From Capitella teleta (taxonomy: Eukaryota; Annelida; Polychaeta; Capitellidae): a stretch of 64,000 nucleotides of DNA. Below, piece by piece: positions 1-13,911 of the stretch. The stretch lies in NCBI GenBank assembly GCA_000328365.1, contig KB299236.1:62001-126000 (forward strand). The letters are read 5' to 3'. The position numbers were made by a program, and so were the translations under genes. Positions within the stretch are counted from its first letter, which is position 1; every line of letters begins with the position of its first letter. The notes under the pieces are model-generated. The model saw only the letters and a program-made list of their open reading frames with translations, made no database searches and was not told the DNA's origin.

Positions 1-555
1 AAGTGCGCTCAATAAATAACTAAATATACCAGGAAATAACAAAGCTACTTGCGATCTTGTGAATACACGTAGTTGCTATGTCTAACCTCCAAATTTCACG
101 TCTCCAGGACTGTGCGTTTTATGTTAGGCCGAGAACTTTTCGAACAACCCTCGTAAATCTTTGATTTACTTTGGGTATCATATTTTGCTCATTTATTGAC
201 TGCATCACGGCATATTGCATTGTGTCGAAATGGGGATCTTGGTCGGACAGAAACGGATGATTGCGTTGCTTGTTCACTTTTTTTGTGCATGCACTTTTTG
301 TGATCCACGCTGCTGATGGATCACACGTCGCAAAATATTGTTATGAAATCTGCAAGACGAGGTTTATAATTGATTACTGGTGCACCTAGACCAATAATGG
401 CAGACGCGGATTTTCCACTTTTTAATAAAATAAAATAAAATGCATCATTCTCTACCACTGATTATACGACTCATGTACATGTATATCTTTATATGTATTT
501 ACACAGAAATGTTTCTAACAATAAAACAAGAGAGGAATTTGAAAGTTCTTGAATA
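1..555. other. Flank without recognisable gene
   Basis: No coding homology seen. Around 125-160 the sequence contains a stretch reading GAACTTTTCGAACAACCCTC, which resembles the end region of mariner-type DNA transposons. I see no transposase and no matching inverted end, so this is only a resemblance. An A-rich tract lies near 424-440. Confidence 0.4.
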
Positions 556-1635
556 TCACCAGATGTCTTTTGGTTGGTGGCAGTCCTTGCCGTTCCACCA
601 TTTACCCATTTCTTGGTAAATTTTGGTTGGTTCGCTTGGGTCGTTAAGTTTCTTACACAGATTACACCAACTTGGAAGATGTCGAATTCCAAAGAAGGCT
701 TCGGAGTGGAACCTCTCCTTGTCTTTCATGAACTGCGCATACAGTTTTGGTCGCGAAATCAAGCGTTTAAGGTGCAAAGCCAGTTTCCTCGGAGACTTGA
801 AATCCTTGGTATTTATGTACCACCGCCGAGGGCTGTGCTTTTCATACGAAGCCCCGCCCCTCACGATTGGGATTGTGTCAAGGTGTAACATTTTGAAAAA
901 CTTCTCTGTGACGTAGTCTTTACAGAAACTGTTCTCGAAAGCCAAATAGAAGTTGTACTTGTCTCCAATCATGCGTAGGCAATCACCATCCGCGTTTTGC
1001 CAATCTTTAGTGCAGGTGAAATTCCCACAGCGTCCGTAAACGTCAACATCTATCCATTTTTGCAACCGCTTCACGTACTCTTCTCGTCTGCTCTGCGTCC
1101 GACAATTAGAAACCACCCAAGCAACTGGTCGTCTCTTCTTGACCAATGCTGACCAACCACTCCTTTGCTTCCCAGTGTCCTCTCTAGGTTTGACTTGTCC
1201 ATAAAATAGTCTGACGTCGGAATCCGTTCTGTATGTCATCGTCCAGTTGAATAATCCCTTCCATTTCATGTAATTCCTATTCACTGACCATCCAGGACTC
1301 TCCAGCATGAAGAACACCCATCTCTGATGGTGAGGTCGGTGTCCCAAACGAGGAGGATGCTCATCTAAGTCATGAGCATGGAACAAGACGGCATCGACAC
1401 TTCTGGATTTATCCTGGGTAATCTCACAATTGCTGACAGGGCAATTCAGTCGAAAGAAGGTTTCCTTGCCAACGCCAACCTCCCAGTCTCCCCAGAAGGA
1501 ATTCCCCAGAAGAATGACTTTAACTTTGTGTTCCTCATCCGTGTGTAAAACATAGAAGAAGTATATTGTTGTTATTAACCAGAGAACAAACAGAGAACAT
1601 ATAATAGCCTTCATGGTTACAATATCAATGGCCAC
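556..1635 (-). CDS. Alpha-1,3-fucosyltransferase (GT10), intronless
   Basis: A single open frame of 359 residues with type II Golgi membrane topology: short cytoplasmic tail, one hydrophobic segment at about residues 9-30, then a luminal catalytic domain. The GT10 signature is clear: FNWTMTYRTDSD at 129-140, AWVVSNC at 172-178, and FYLAFENSFCKDYVTEKFF at 229-247, the conserved GDP-fucose binding region. The family transfers fucose from GDP-fucose to GlcNAc in N-acetyllactosamine or to the N-glycan core. Which acceptor is used here cannot be read from the sequence. The length is normal for the family, and lack of introns is common in it. The first Met is used; Met8 (1614) is an alternative that leaves the membrane anchor intact. 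An RFX-type X-box lies about 75 bp upstream. Confidence 0.93.
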   Translation of the reverse strand: MAIDIVTMKAIICSLFVLWLITTIYFFYVLHTDEEHKVKVILLGNSFWGDWEVGVGKETFFRLNCPVSNCEITQDKSRSVDAVLFHAHDLDEHPPRLGHRPHHQRWVFFMLESPGWSVNRNYMKWKGLFNWTMTYRTDSDVRLFYGQVKPREDTGKQRSGWSALVKKRRPVAWVVSNCRTQSRREEYVKRLQKWIDVDVYGRCGNFTCTKDWQNADGDCLRMIGDKYNFYLAFENSFCKDYVTEKFFKMLHLDTIPIVRGGASYEKHSPRRWYINTKDFKSPRKLALHLKRLISRPKLYAQFMKDKERFHSEAFFGIRHLPSWCNLCKKLNDPSEPTKIYQEMGKWWNGKDCHQPKDIW

Positions 1636-1711
1636 TGCTGTTCAGGCCACTTTTTAATTTCCACTCTCTTTTATTATTTCGCTCCGAGGCTTGACATTTG
1701 GTCAGCGCAAT

Positions 1712-1725
1712 GTTGCCATGACAAC
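1712..1725. promoter_or_regulatory. RFX X-box-like palindrome upstream of the fucosyltransferase
   Basis: GTTGCCATGACAAC matches the RFX X-box consensus GTNRCC(0-3N)RGYAAC except for one base. It lies 77 bp upstream of the fucosyltransferase start, a position typical for this motif. RFX regulation is an inference. Confidence 0.4.
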
Positions 1726-4700
1726 CATATATAGTGCTGGTTTAATTGTCCACAAATTAACAATAAACGCCGTTAGCGCAATGCACATAAAAATATTCCA
1801 CAGAACATAATTTGAACACAGCATATGTCTGTGAATCACATACGACTCATCTTTATTTATTTGTTGTATTGCGAAGGTATCTTTTACTCTGTACAATGGA
1901 CATCATATATGTATTGTGCATTTTGTGTATGCCCTTGTTAATTGCACGTGGCTTTTAATAGATCTGACATGTTTTGTATTTTAGAATGCATTTTTTTCCT
2001 GTATTACTATAGTAATAAGCCACTATCGAAAAATTTCACGTTCCGTCACTTTTGGCATCAAATTGTGCGTTGATCTATGTTCATAATTATATGATTCGGT
2101 TTTATCTTCAAGTTCAACCGTCAATTGCCAACCGGCAGTTTGATGCGTTATGGGCCTAAACATCATATAATATTGTGGCCAATTCATTTATTGCATAACT
2201 ATAATAGTGTGCCTGCATAGTGACCCCTCATTCTGATCCAGTTGACCTATTTACAGTCGGACGGAGGTTACGGAGGTCATCCATTACTGGGCCACGAGCG
2301 AAAAACTCATCGATGGAAATCTGTTTTGTGTTTTCGCCGACGACATGAAAGGACGCGAGGAAAAAGCTAGCATCGGTTTATGTGTGGCCAATTTAGTGTT
2401 ATTCACCGCCAATCAGTTCAGTTGAGCTTACAGTCGTGAGGAAAAAGAATGATTTGATTTCGTCGGCCATCGTGGATGTTTAGAGAAACCCGGATGTCTT
2501 GATCTTGAGAGAACGGATTATGGTTGGCCGATGAGTGAAGATCGACGACAGCTATAATTCGTCTTGGTTAAAACCCAGATTTGAGTATGTAAAACTTGAG
2601 AGATTTTTAAAGGTCAAACCGAATTTTCAAAAAGCTGTCTGAGTAGTCGTACTCGGTTGTAGTAACGAGCTTGTGAGCAACAGCAAAAGAAGCCTTGGAT
2701 CGGTGTGAGGTGACTGAGGTCAATATTGGCGTCGGCTGGAAAATGAGATAACTTCTTGAATCATCCATTTCATGCTCATTGCAGATGATGAGCAAAAATT
2801 TGTTACAAATCACTACAGTGATGCATCATTGTCAGAGCTTTTGGTTTAATTGATTCTGATCTACATTCAGTCAGAAGATTGATAATCACAACAAAATTAA
2901 TGGAATTCCAAGAATTCGAGAAATTGATTTCTGATGATTTCCATTGAACCACAAACAAGTCACAAATAAGACTTAATAATCTCAAGCGAATTTGGTGACG
3001 AACCGGAAGAGATTGCAAATTGTTTATTCTTAATTCCTATGGAACACATTCCCATAATTTAAACAAAAGCATCTCATTAAAACTGAATCCTTACTGGATA
3101 AATAATGTGACGGAGAAACACAAAAACATAAAAGCAAATAACAGACACACAGTACAATGTAATGCCACTTCGTGTGTTCAGATCGCCAGCCATATAATGG
3201 CAGGGAAGTAAGTATATTACGTAGCTCCGAACAGAAGTATCGCAATGTTTTCTCGTGATCCCTTTTACGCATTCAGTCGGTGTTCATTGGTTTATTTCAG
3301 TTGGAAATGTCACCAAAATGACGACGAAGACGATGTCAATCAGAGGACGTTGTATCTGCATTCAGGCCCAGAGATGGAATTAACCTTCGAGGTCATACAG
3401 AAATTGCACACAACTCTGTCAAAAAATGTCACTGTCCTCAAGGTCATCTTTTGATGTGATCTACGACCTCTAATTTTGACCTTGTCACTTTTGCCGTCAT
3501 TGATTTTTGTTTTGACGAACCTCGTCATGTTTCTTGGCGACTAAAATATTCATTGCTGTCATTTTTATCATCTTTAGTGGTGGTACAAAGGATGCAAACC
3601 AAGCACAAGTCACGAATCAAATGTCCATTTCGATTCCACGACAACATTGAATAAGAACGAACTGATCAGTAAGATTCAAATTAATCCGGTTTTAACTGTG
3701 ACCAATCAGCGCGATGATAGCTGACCTCGTGTGAACTAATTCGGGCCAAACAGCCAATCACATCGCACGACGCAACACAACGGCTTCTATAGTTTTTTTG
3801 GTGATGAGTACATAGCGCATAAAAGTGAGTGACCGTTTGACAACAAACGTTGAAGTGACTGACAACTAAGGGCAACGATTTCTTACACAATAGAGATAAT
3901 ACAAACACACCACTCGCAGGATATTGGGAGCAAAGCAGGGATAAACAATGATAAATATAAGAGTGCTGTCAAATAAGCTGAGACCACATTCAGAACATTG
4001 ATGGATCGAGAGATATTCAAAGAACATGAATTGCTTCTCTATTTTTGATGTTTTGTTGTTGCTATATCATGGATCATGAAGTTCAAGGACTGTGTACTAA
4101 CATATGAGTAGACGTCATTATCGGACCCGTGAATGGGGTTGCTGAAGAGGGGGGTTGTCAGTTGGTTGTGTGACATTTTAATTAAAAGAGGCGCGGAGAC
4201 GTATTACTTTTCAGTAAGGTCAGCCATTATTTTGCGTGAAAGCAAACGGATGTGTCGAGAGTGATATTACGGGTGAACAGAAAAAGCAAACATGTTCTAA
4301 AATCTAAACCGTACGTCCTTTTGTTGAACAACTGAGAGATTGGATTGGGTTTATCTCTCTCCTGTACTCAGATAAAAACTAAACCAATTTAAAAAAGGCA
4401 CCCTCCAATATATCTCTCTTTTTCAGAGATGGGCCTCCAATTTCCGTTCACTGGCAAATACAATGGTGATAGTAAGGATATTGCGGCCCTTGTTGATCTC
4501 CCTGTATCTGATTTTGGGATGCAACAACAAACAGAAGAACTGCGTCTGCTTTTAGATTGTCTGCGATCTAAAACCCCAAAAGGACACGGACTGACAAGTG
4601 TTTTCTTTCAACAGACTTGAAATATTCCAAAAGTTGAAAAATTCGTTAGGCTTAGTGATCTCATTATGACTGTTGAATAGAAGTGGACGCGGAGTGTTTA

Positions 4701-7700
4701 TATATCGACCTATTTGTTGGGTGGCGTCATCAAAAAATTGAGCGGAGAGAGAAATCCTCAGTGAAGTGCGCAGAAACTTCCCAAAATGATTAAATATCTG
4801 GTCACTAAAAGATGCATCATGGCATATATTACATATTACGCACATTACATACAACGTATCTTATGTGTTATGCATGGAGACATTCCTCTTCGTTGTTCTC
4901 CATGACGCGTAGTAGTATTTCGCATGCATCCCCATGGAAGCCCATGCATTTTAAGCAATGACACTTTGTCTTCATTCCTCATCGAATGTCACTCAATTCC
5001 AAGCTTTGAAGATTCGTTGCCCTCGCTCAATCATTCTGATAAGCTCCCATTTGGTTACCGAATGTTATTTATGCATTAAACCACTTCCAAAAGGGAAATT
5101 CTGCGACCCTCGAAAAAAGCAGTGCAACGCTGCACTTTAAACGGTGCTCGTACATATGGGCGCGTTTAGATAAGACGCCAGGGGCAGGGGATTCCCTAAA
5201 GGTGTTATCGATAGAATCACAAGTGGTCTTTGCCCTGCAGGCTACGTATTAGTTAGTAGATTAACACAGATAAATCTTCTACTGTATATGCTATTTAGTA
5301 ACTATTATCTAACACTGCATGCACTAGTCCCTAATATGTCTGCTCTGACACCCAAATAACACCTAAATAACGTCGTCTTGGTGGAACCGGAAAAAGGACA
5401 AGATGAATTACATTTTGCAGATAAATTAACTTAATTCGTTATCCCAATTCAAATTAAAAAATTAATTTTCTGTAATGCCTTCTCAAGTCGATTGCAACAA
5501 CAAAATATCGGATTTACCAACGCGAATCCCATGCAATGAATTGCAATTGACCTCCGCTAAATAATCACATGACACATTTCGTATCACAACATGACCACGT
5601 GGCCTGTGATGAAGCAAGAATTCTCTCCCAGGTGGATGACAAATGACCTTATTTGCAAGCTGTCCAAAAATTTAATGACTCCATTTCTTCTTCTGAGTTT
5701 ATCTTAAGTCTTCTGGGATTCTGTGTTGGACTAAGAACTTATGAAGGCTGTCTTAAAAGCCTTAAATTTTTCACTGGTCTACGTACACGCTGACGAATTT
5801 TATTTGCATATATTATATATATATATATATTATGAGGCAATCTATTTTTTTTTCTTGGTTTAGGTGCGTTAAATACGAATAAATTATGAACTCAGTGGAG
5901 GTCAACACTCAATGTGATCTGCATTGGATTCGGTAATCGGTAGCTGGTACGTGTCTGAATGTGGGCCGAGCCACCCTGACAAAACCACCGCGCTTTATGA
6001 CAGCAATTCCAAGAAATAATCCAAATAGCAGACACATTTTTGGATCATCTTGAGACTCATACATATTGTGGCCCTGGTCTTAAACAATGATCAAAACGAT
6101 TCATATTATTGCAAGCCACTCATGACGGTAGCCAGTTATAAATGATTTTGATGCCGACTTGCTGTACCTCTGCTCCTTGTCTTATGTGTTTGTAAGATAG
6201 GCGAGTCGTGATTGTTGATGTCAATAGCTCTTTTGTGTCATCATTCAATCTCTCATCACGCATCAAGTAACAGTTTCTGTCTTTTAAGTGATCGATCAAG
6301 ATTCCAATCACTGATTGATTTTTGGTTTGAAGCTTCGATTTCCTTTCTTCTGCTGAGCTGCATAAGATTCGATGGGTCGTTTTGTTGTGCTGCGAGGAGG
6401 AGATTGATTGCTTCATTTCGACGATTCATTTCTATATCTCAATTTGCATTCAATTTATCGGATGAAAACGTTCCACTGTGAACGACAAATTAGTTAAGCA
6501 AACGAATGAAATGTCTTTCTTTGATGTTGCAGCAAATGAATGCCCATTTCGAGTACGTCAATCGGAGTGTCAATGTTGAAGTCCATTTCATCTGATCCCA
6601 ATTGCTTGACCCTTTCCACCCTAGATTTGTGGAATGTGGGAATTGACAGCAAGGCACTCTGACCGTCAAAGATTGTGAGCCCTTTACTTTGATGGAGCGT
6701 AAATGTCAACATGGAACTAAAATGAAATCCACCTCTTTCGCTCCTTCTCTTCTCGCCCTCGTGAAAAGTATACTCGGTCCAATTTTGTCCATTTCAATCT
6801 TCGTCGTAATTCACCATCAATTGACAGCACAGAGGTCAATGTCGATTTCGACAAACAGCTCACCATCCTTCTTCCAGTTCAGGAAAATCCCCATGAATCT
6901 CTAATTCAGGGGAATCGCTTCCAAGGTCGAGCAATCAAGGCCCCCCGATCACGGGACAATCTCGACAAAGTGGGCACAATTTAAGGTCATCCTTCTGTAT
7001 CCATGCATCATGCTTTGGTCTTCAATGTTTCAATGATACATGCTCAGGTATGGCAAGCATGAACTTATTATCTTAATTCTTAATTAATATACAAGACTTA
7101 TAGGCAGTGACGTCATATCCATCTATGACCAATTAAACAGCGCAAGGGCAAATTTAACAAGGCGCATGCGTCTGTGAGATTACTTTTGTGACTTCTCATC
7201 TATTGTAATTTGTCACACGAATGCAGAAGCTTAAAGAGAATAATAAGCAAACCAGGGAGACTAATTTGACTGACACCTTTGTCTGCCTCGGTGTTGCGTT
7301 GGACTCCCCAATGAGTTTTGCTGTGCAGAAGTTTGATCCCAGACCCGCAGAATGGCAAAGCCTAGTGGTCAGCATTTTTCCATCACTGGTGCCAATGTTT
7401 TTACATTCATAATTGAGATTCCTTTCTGGAGCACCTAATCCACAGTTTCGTGTGCGTCCTCTTTCACTGCTAGAAATTAAGCCGCACCATCCATGCAGTC
7501 TCAACTGTCCAACAAGTAGTGTACCTAATACAGTCTAATAATTATAATACTCTAAAATTGTCATTCTGGATCCCAAAATTCTGCATCCTGCAGGTATGAA
7601 AAAAACCCGTCCGAACAGAATGTTATAGCAATATGGCATTGGAGTCCATACACAGAACACTCTCCGTAATCCACTGCCTTTGTTTTTGATATACACACGT

Positions 7701-8369
7701 AACTCGATATCACACTTCCCTGATTCGCTCTGCAACTTGTCTGATCCTGTGATATAATGTGAGGATCATTAGATTATACAAATACACTTTTGTTGCTACT
7801 CGATTTCACAAACGATGATTCATATGACGTACTTCGGCGTCACATTACAGTCCGCTGCTTCTCGTCGGATCAACGTGCTCAGTTACGTAAGCATTAACGC
7901 TGCTCTGTTATTGATATAGATTCAGGTACACCGGGTTCAATCAGAGGATTTGCTACCTGGGTCTGTGTACGAAAAGTGTGTATTAGCATACGTCTTTCAA
8001 ATGGATCGGAGATTCTTTTTATGAAAAAGGTAGAATGCTATGTTTTCGCTCTATCAGATTTCGTGATTTTCGTGGACATGCTTGACTGCAAAAAAATAGA
8101 TTCCGCGAAAAAACGGACCAAATCACTTTGACATACCTGTATTGTAAGCCAATCGTGATTCGGTTGTTTAGTTGCTCAAAGAAAAGTGCACCGAAACTCT
8201 CATATTTACAGGTTAACACCTAGCTACATCGAACGCAAAATTTGGATTCCGCGAAACTACTCATAATTATATGAAAAGCTATACTACAGTACGTGTAGAA
8301 ACAATCATAATAACCATCCACTTGCAAGATGTGAATCATATAACTAATTTTGGTCCGTACAAAGCATCT
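1726..8369. other. 6.6 kb without recognisable genes
   Basis: AT-rich sequence. Only short frames without recognisable homology are present. A TA-dinucleotide run lies near 5812-5832. Two CCAAT-type motifs (3701 and 3752) sit close together, with no TATA box or gene that I can connect to them. Confidence 0.5.
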
Positions 8370-8440
8370 GCATCGGTGGTTCAGTGGTAGAATGCTCGCC
8401 TGCCACGCGGGCGGCCCGGGTTCGATTCCCGGCCGATGCA
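8370..8440 (+). tRNA. tRNA-Gly (anticodon GCC)
   Basis: 71 nt with a perfect acceptor stem (GCATCGG/CCGATGC), A-box TGGTTCAGTGG, anticodon arm CTCGCCTGCCACGCGGG with GCC, and B-box GGTTCGATTCC. No intron. A T-rich Pol III terminator (12-13 T) begins 3 nt after the gene. Confidence 0.97.
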
Positions 8441-8607
8441 ACTTTTTTTTTTTTTTATATCTTTCTAAGATATCATAACGTCACAACGCATTATTTATTA
8501 ATGCTCCTCAAACTGCAATCATTGGGTATCAAAATAATTTCTAATAATTGACTAACAGTGAGAAAAGAATGTAAAAACATATCAGTAATTGAGAAAAATA
8601 TATGTGC

Positions 8608-8679
8608 CTCCCAGTCGGGGAATTGAACCCCGGTCTCCCGCGTGACAGGCGGGGATACTCACCACTATACTAACTAGGA
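8608..8679 (-). tRNA. tRNA-Asp (anticodon GTC)
   Basis: 72 nt on the minus strand: A-box TAGTATAGTGG, anticodon loop CTGTCAC, B-box GGTTCAATTCC. The acceptor stem TCCTAGT/ACTGGGA has a T-G pair at position 4-69 and is otherwise Watson-Crick. The body is identical to the copy at 59.8 kb. It is convergent with tRNA-Gly, about 170 bp away. Confidence 0.97.
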
Positions 8680-11600
8680 ATGGCTATAAGAGTAAGGTTA
8701 TTTAATTTTCATATAACTTATTATACTCTAATTTACTACTGTATATATTATATAACTATACTAATGCTACAGAATCTGCCAGTATTTTGCAGGTAAGCGT
8801 CGTATACACGTATACACATGCACAAAATATAATACAAATTAATGTCTATAGACCGAAGAAGTTGTTGTCAAGACCGAATAGCCCCCAATAAAGACAATGC
8901 ATGCAATGTGTTGAGAGCTCTGAAACAAAACAAATAATATGTTATGAATTTATAATGACGAAGAGATGTCGAAGTGTATGAGGATTACGTATTAGCTTAC
9001 TTTTCAATTCACAACCAGAGGACGATAGATAACTGTCACACAAGCATCAGCGTGTGACATAATCTTGGTGGCATTATTAATTGTAGATGTGCTGAGAAAG
9101 GGGAAAATGCTGGTCACGAAGTTGCGGAAAAAGACACGCGAATTCTTGTTGTTCATTTAGGAGCTTTGGTCATCGGGCGTGGACACCACGCAACCTGAGG
9201 TCTTCAGTCCTAAATTTCAAATCCATTTTAAACCCAGTACAAGCAGCGATAGAGCAACGTTGAATTTGTTTAAATTCCACACATTGATCGCTTGAATGCT
9301 ATAGAACTAAGTTCCGGACGCAAATCTCGGTGTACACTGTATTGCGATCACGTATCCACAACTAACGAAGCCCAGCTGATCGATCAAATGATTTTACGCG
9401 CCTCATGGCACAGAATCTGAGCGTTTGCAGCCGAAACCCAAACACAATGTATCTTAATATAGAGAATTTATCAATCTTGCAGCTGATGGAACACTGGTCA
9501 AGGTTACAATAGAAAACATTGGCCTAAGGATAAGATCAATTGAACTGGCGCATAGGTTGAACTACAACAGTTTCCAATACAACTGAAAATGTGACCACCA
9601 CGAAATCATGCGAATAATAGGCGTTTCTTCTTCATGGCCGCTTATAGGCGCATTGATCCATGGTCACTTTACAGCTGAGTCGAATTAGATCACAATTAGA
9701 ATTAAATTCCTATGAATTTTACATAAATCAACAGGTGCTGAGAATATTGATTTACGAATTGCATTCATCAGTGGAGAAAATGAACTGCTCTCAACTCTCA
9801 TGTTTATGCATTCGGTAATTACTTGAACAATGCAATCGATATTACATCGCGGTCTTCGCTCTGATGGAATTGATTTAAAATTTATTTGAATGACATCGAC
9901 AACAAGAGAATATATTATATATACATAAACGTTAAAACAAATTGACAAAACGTTTAAGCATCTGCTTTTCAATTGATGCATCATCAGCAATGAATAATGA
10001 AGGTGAAGAATGCAACGATTACCGATATACCTTTTAATTATACTGAATACACTGCACCATTCAGTATCAAAACGACGTATACATCGAATTAACTAATGGA
10101 ATCGTTCTCAGTGGATTTGTATGAACAAATTCACGTACTAGAATTAAGATCCGAGTGTTACCTTTGTCCATTGTGATCGCCTGCCTATCTATGCCAGTGT
10201 TCTGGCAAATCATCCCTCGGTAAATTTAGGTCCAGTACAAAAGGTTATGAAGTCCAATGCAGCACTTATAGTCGAAGATGCACGCAACTTAAGCCATCGT
10301 TCTGTTGCCACACGAGCCCTGTGTCCGAGTTATTTTCATGTGAAATTTATGACGTTTGGTTTGGAGGTCAGAGATCCGAAACGACAGCTGACCTCATAGC
10401 TTCGACCACACTGACGCCTTAATTGGGCAGATATCGTAATTCTTGAGCGCAACGCTGGGCAGTCCATGAGTAAGATTATCGCACGAGTTGAAACTCGTAT
10501 GATCTTAATTTTAAGACACCTGTAGTACATACCTAACAGTATACCTAGAAATAAAGCGTGGGATTGTGATACTGTTGAGCAGTTTCATCTAACAGTGAGC
10601 TCATCGTTCATCGTACTATACAACTTCTGATTGGTCAATCCTTAGAATCAGCCTTAGAATTATTCAAAAGCCTTGAACGGTTTCAAACCAACGCTGTATG
10701 CATACAATCCCCCATTTGTAATTTCAATAGATAAAAAATAATCCAATCCCCTATTCACATTTTCCCATTCATCGTACAGCATTAGGCACTCAGCGTTAGG
10801 ACAAAACAGGACCTCCCTCGGACGCCATTTGCAGGCAGACTCCTGATTGCAAAGTATGGGGTCTTCCGAATCCCAAAGATCCATTCCCCGTCCCTTATAA
10901 CCAGATTAGTCCGAGAGAGCTATCTGTCCGGTCAAGCTGGACATCGCCTCTCCCCTTGCATCGAAACGGAGGACGCTGTGTTCGCCTGCATCTCGCACGC
11001 AACCAAACGCGGTTTCCTTTAGGTCAAGGCTGAACGCTTTATTCGGGATGTTATAATGATGTAATGATCAAATTAGTGATCTGGACAATGCAAGCATCAT
11101 AATGGACAATACATCAAATTGACACATTTATATTTCGTCGAGATTTGCCAGGGACGCCTCGTCACTATAAATAAATTTTTTGATACCCGACATTATAGAG
11201 TCAATTAAAAGCTACGCAACTCAAAAACCTTTCATCTGAACATACTTGGTTGCTAAGGAGATACCACACTCCCCTCATGATTCAGTTGTGTTATGATTGA
11301 ATCCTCCAATAATTATAGCGAGTTACTGTTAAAATATATTAATAATCACGTGATTACCAATTACGAATCATGCTTGACGTCTGTTTCACTTGTGGGAGAG
11401 TGTGGGTGTCAGTTGAGCGAGCATTTTCTCTTTTCGACGCACGTCCGGTGGATAGAGCGAATGTTGTTATCTAATAGCATGACTCCCACAGAAAGAGATG
11501 CATCATTTTGACAGCTTATTGCGCGGAATATCTTCGGTTGGGGAGCATCACCACTACAGTCAAGGGCCTCCCTGACTGGAATGCAATACGGACTTGGTGC

Positions 11601-13911
11601 TTGCAGTTAGTGAGTAGCGGGACTTACAGGAATTGGCTATATACGTTCTGCGTTGACTCGTCGAGATCGAGGGGTTTATTTGATAACGGGAGGTATTGAC
11701 ATTAAACTGATTAATTAATACTTCTGTCCACTCATCAGCACACCTTCATGATTTACAGGTGTCCTTATACGTGGTCCCATTGCCTATTACGCAATGTTCT
11801 TATCGTGACGACATCAGCCTCATTTTGGCGTGAGCTTAGTCGCAGTATTAGGATTGCAGGGAAGCCGAATTGTTTTTTTATAATCTTATCTAAATATGGC
11901 TGATTAATCACCCCAGGAGTATGCAAGTATATTGCATACCTAGTGAAAATTCTACAAAGGAAATGATACATTTCAGAACAACGAAATCTGAAGATATATC
12001 ATCCAGTTATCTGCCATTTCTGACTGCATTTATTCATATATTTTTTCTTTCAGTCGTCGTCAAACGCTATGGTAACTGATAGCTGCTTACTAATGGATGA
12101 GGTGTTTTGCGCTCACGGCCATCTTCTAGCTCATCCATCTCACTCGAATGGCAAAATAATTGGCTAATTGCAGATGAAATGAAATGCTATCCTCACCCTC
12201 ACAGCGCACGGTCGTTAAATCCACGAAATAATGTCTATGTCATTCACAATGTGTCAATTACGAAACTCGGTCGTTATTCGCCAAATCTGGATCTCAATCA
12301 CGAATTCGCTATTTTGATTTGATCTCACGTGGCATGGATATGGCGGTCGATTACTGGAATATTTCTGATGTCGAAATGAACGATCGACACTGTCCTCAAT
12401 GAGTCATATCCATCGGATCCAATGTCATCTCATTGCATTAGGTGGTAGACTCTAGCGCCACCTGTGCTTAATCCCTATGCTAACATCTCTCAGAAATATC
12501 TTCATTTGGATTTCAATTAATTCATTTAAACATTTTTTCATTATAATTCTACAGAAACAGGGTGAGTATATTGCTGTCTCTGCTAATCAAGAACTGACCG
12601 GCGTCTCAAGTAAGCAACCGGACAATAAAACACTCTATTCCGGCCATAACTTGCCAATTGTCGGCATTATCGCTCACGCCCTGAAGCAGCCAGCGACCCA
12701 ACGACTAGGGGCGTATGCCAGACACGTTGCCATGACAAAGCTAACACGTCCCAACATATGGCGGATGTAACTATGCATCAAAGGCTGAAGATTGCGCGGA
12801 TTTACCTCTGGTTTGTGGCATTTTCATGACAGAATTGCGCATTCTGATTTCTGAGAAAGCATGAAACTACAAATAGGAAAACTTATGTTGGTGTGTGCCG
12901 TTCCTGAATCGCATTCCGAGGAGGATTTGTTCTGGTACACGCTGGAAAAATATATTCAGTCTTCAGTCAGTATGACTTAGATCGAATATGACTCAGAGAG
13001 ATGTAAGAAGGATGACACTTTATTTTTTCTCTCTCAATAATATACATAAACCAAGGGTCAATGTGTTTTACCACCAAAAAGTTCAAATACAGAAAAAAAT
13101 ACAACGATAATAAATTAAATTTGGCTAAAGTACATAATTCATGAATTTGCAGCATACAAGGAAGCGGATTAATGAGTGATTTGATTTGGACAGACTGATG
13201 CAGCAGCAACGTTTAATCAACGTTGTGGCAACGTTGAAGCATGAATGGACGTAACATACAAACAGAAAGATATGGCTAAGGTGATCTTCATCTAAGATGA
13301 CCAAAAGGCGAAGAGGAGGATACAGGATAAGATAAGATTATTACACCTTGAGAATTAGGGTTACTCAGCGTGTTCCGAATTACGTAATTTGACGCTGTGA
13401 TTGTGCAATTGTCTTTAAAGCCATTCGGAGACCATTATTCCAGATTGATGTTATATTCTACTTTGGTATTTGACCTGGCATGGGTCAAAGTCGTAGCAGA
13501 CTTAGAGCCAAGTAGCGGAAATAACTGCTACTTCTAACTTCGCCCAATAATATACTTTTGGGCATGCTTATTCGAGAACAGTTTAAGCTCATTGCCAAGC
13601 CATACACACTTCCAAAAAGAATTTAAGCGAATCGAGACGCCAACACAAATGCGGCTTTGCTAAAGTGTTGTTTAAATGGCATTCGCTACACACGATAAAA
13701 ATAATCCAAATTTGATAAAACTGTATATGTGAAACATCGGGTGAACTGGTTTTAAAATAACGAATCTTTTTGCCCCAAGAGTTGGGAGTTAAATGAGAAG
13801 TGGCACCAGATATTTGGATGGCAGGGGTGAGGGGCTATGAGAAATGGCACTGGGTTATTCAGTAGAAAAGAAGCACGCGAGGTGGGAGGGGGAGGGGTCT
13901 GTTACGGGGCA
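8680..13911. other. 5.2 kb without recognisable genes
   Basis: No gene recognised. The frame at 10660-10884 (-, 74 residues, rich in Cys and Trp) looks more protein-like than its surroundings, but I recognise no family and see no convincing splice context. On the minus strand AATAAA lies at about 13019-13024, roughly 890 bp past the stop of pore module B, and could be its poly(A) signal. Confidence 0.4.

Noticed and set aside
8220-8441. 73-residue minus-strand frame
   Set aside because: It overlaps tRNA-Gly on the opposite strand and has no homology.
10660-10884. 74-residue Cys/Trp-containing minus-strand frame
   Set aside because: Composition is protein-like, but no family, splice partner or promoter could be supported.
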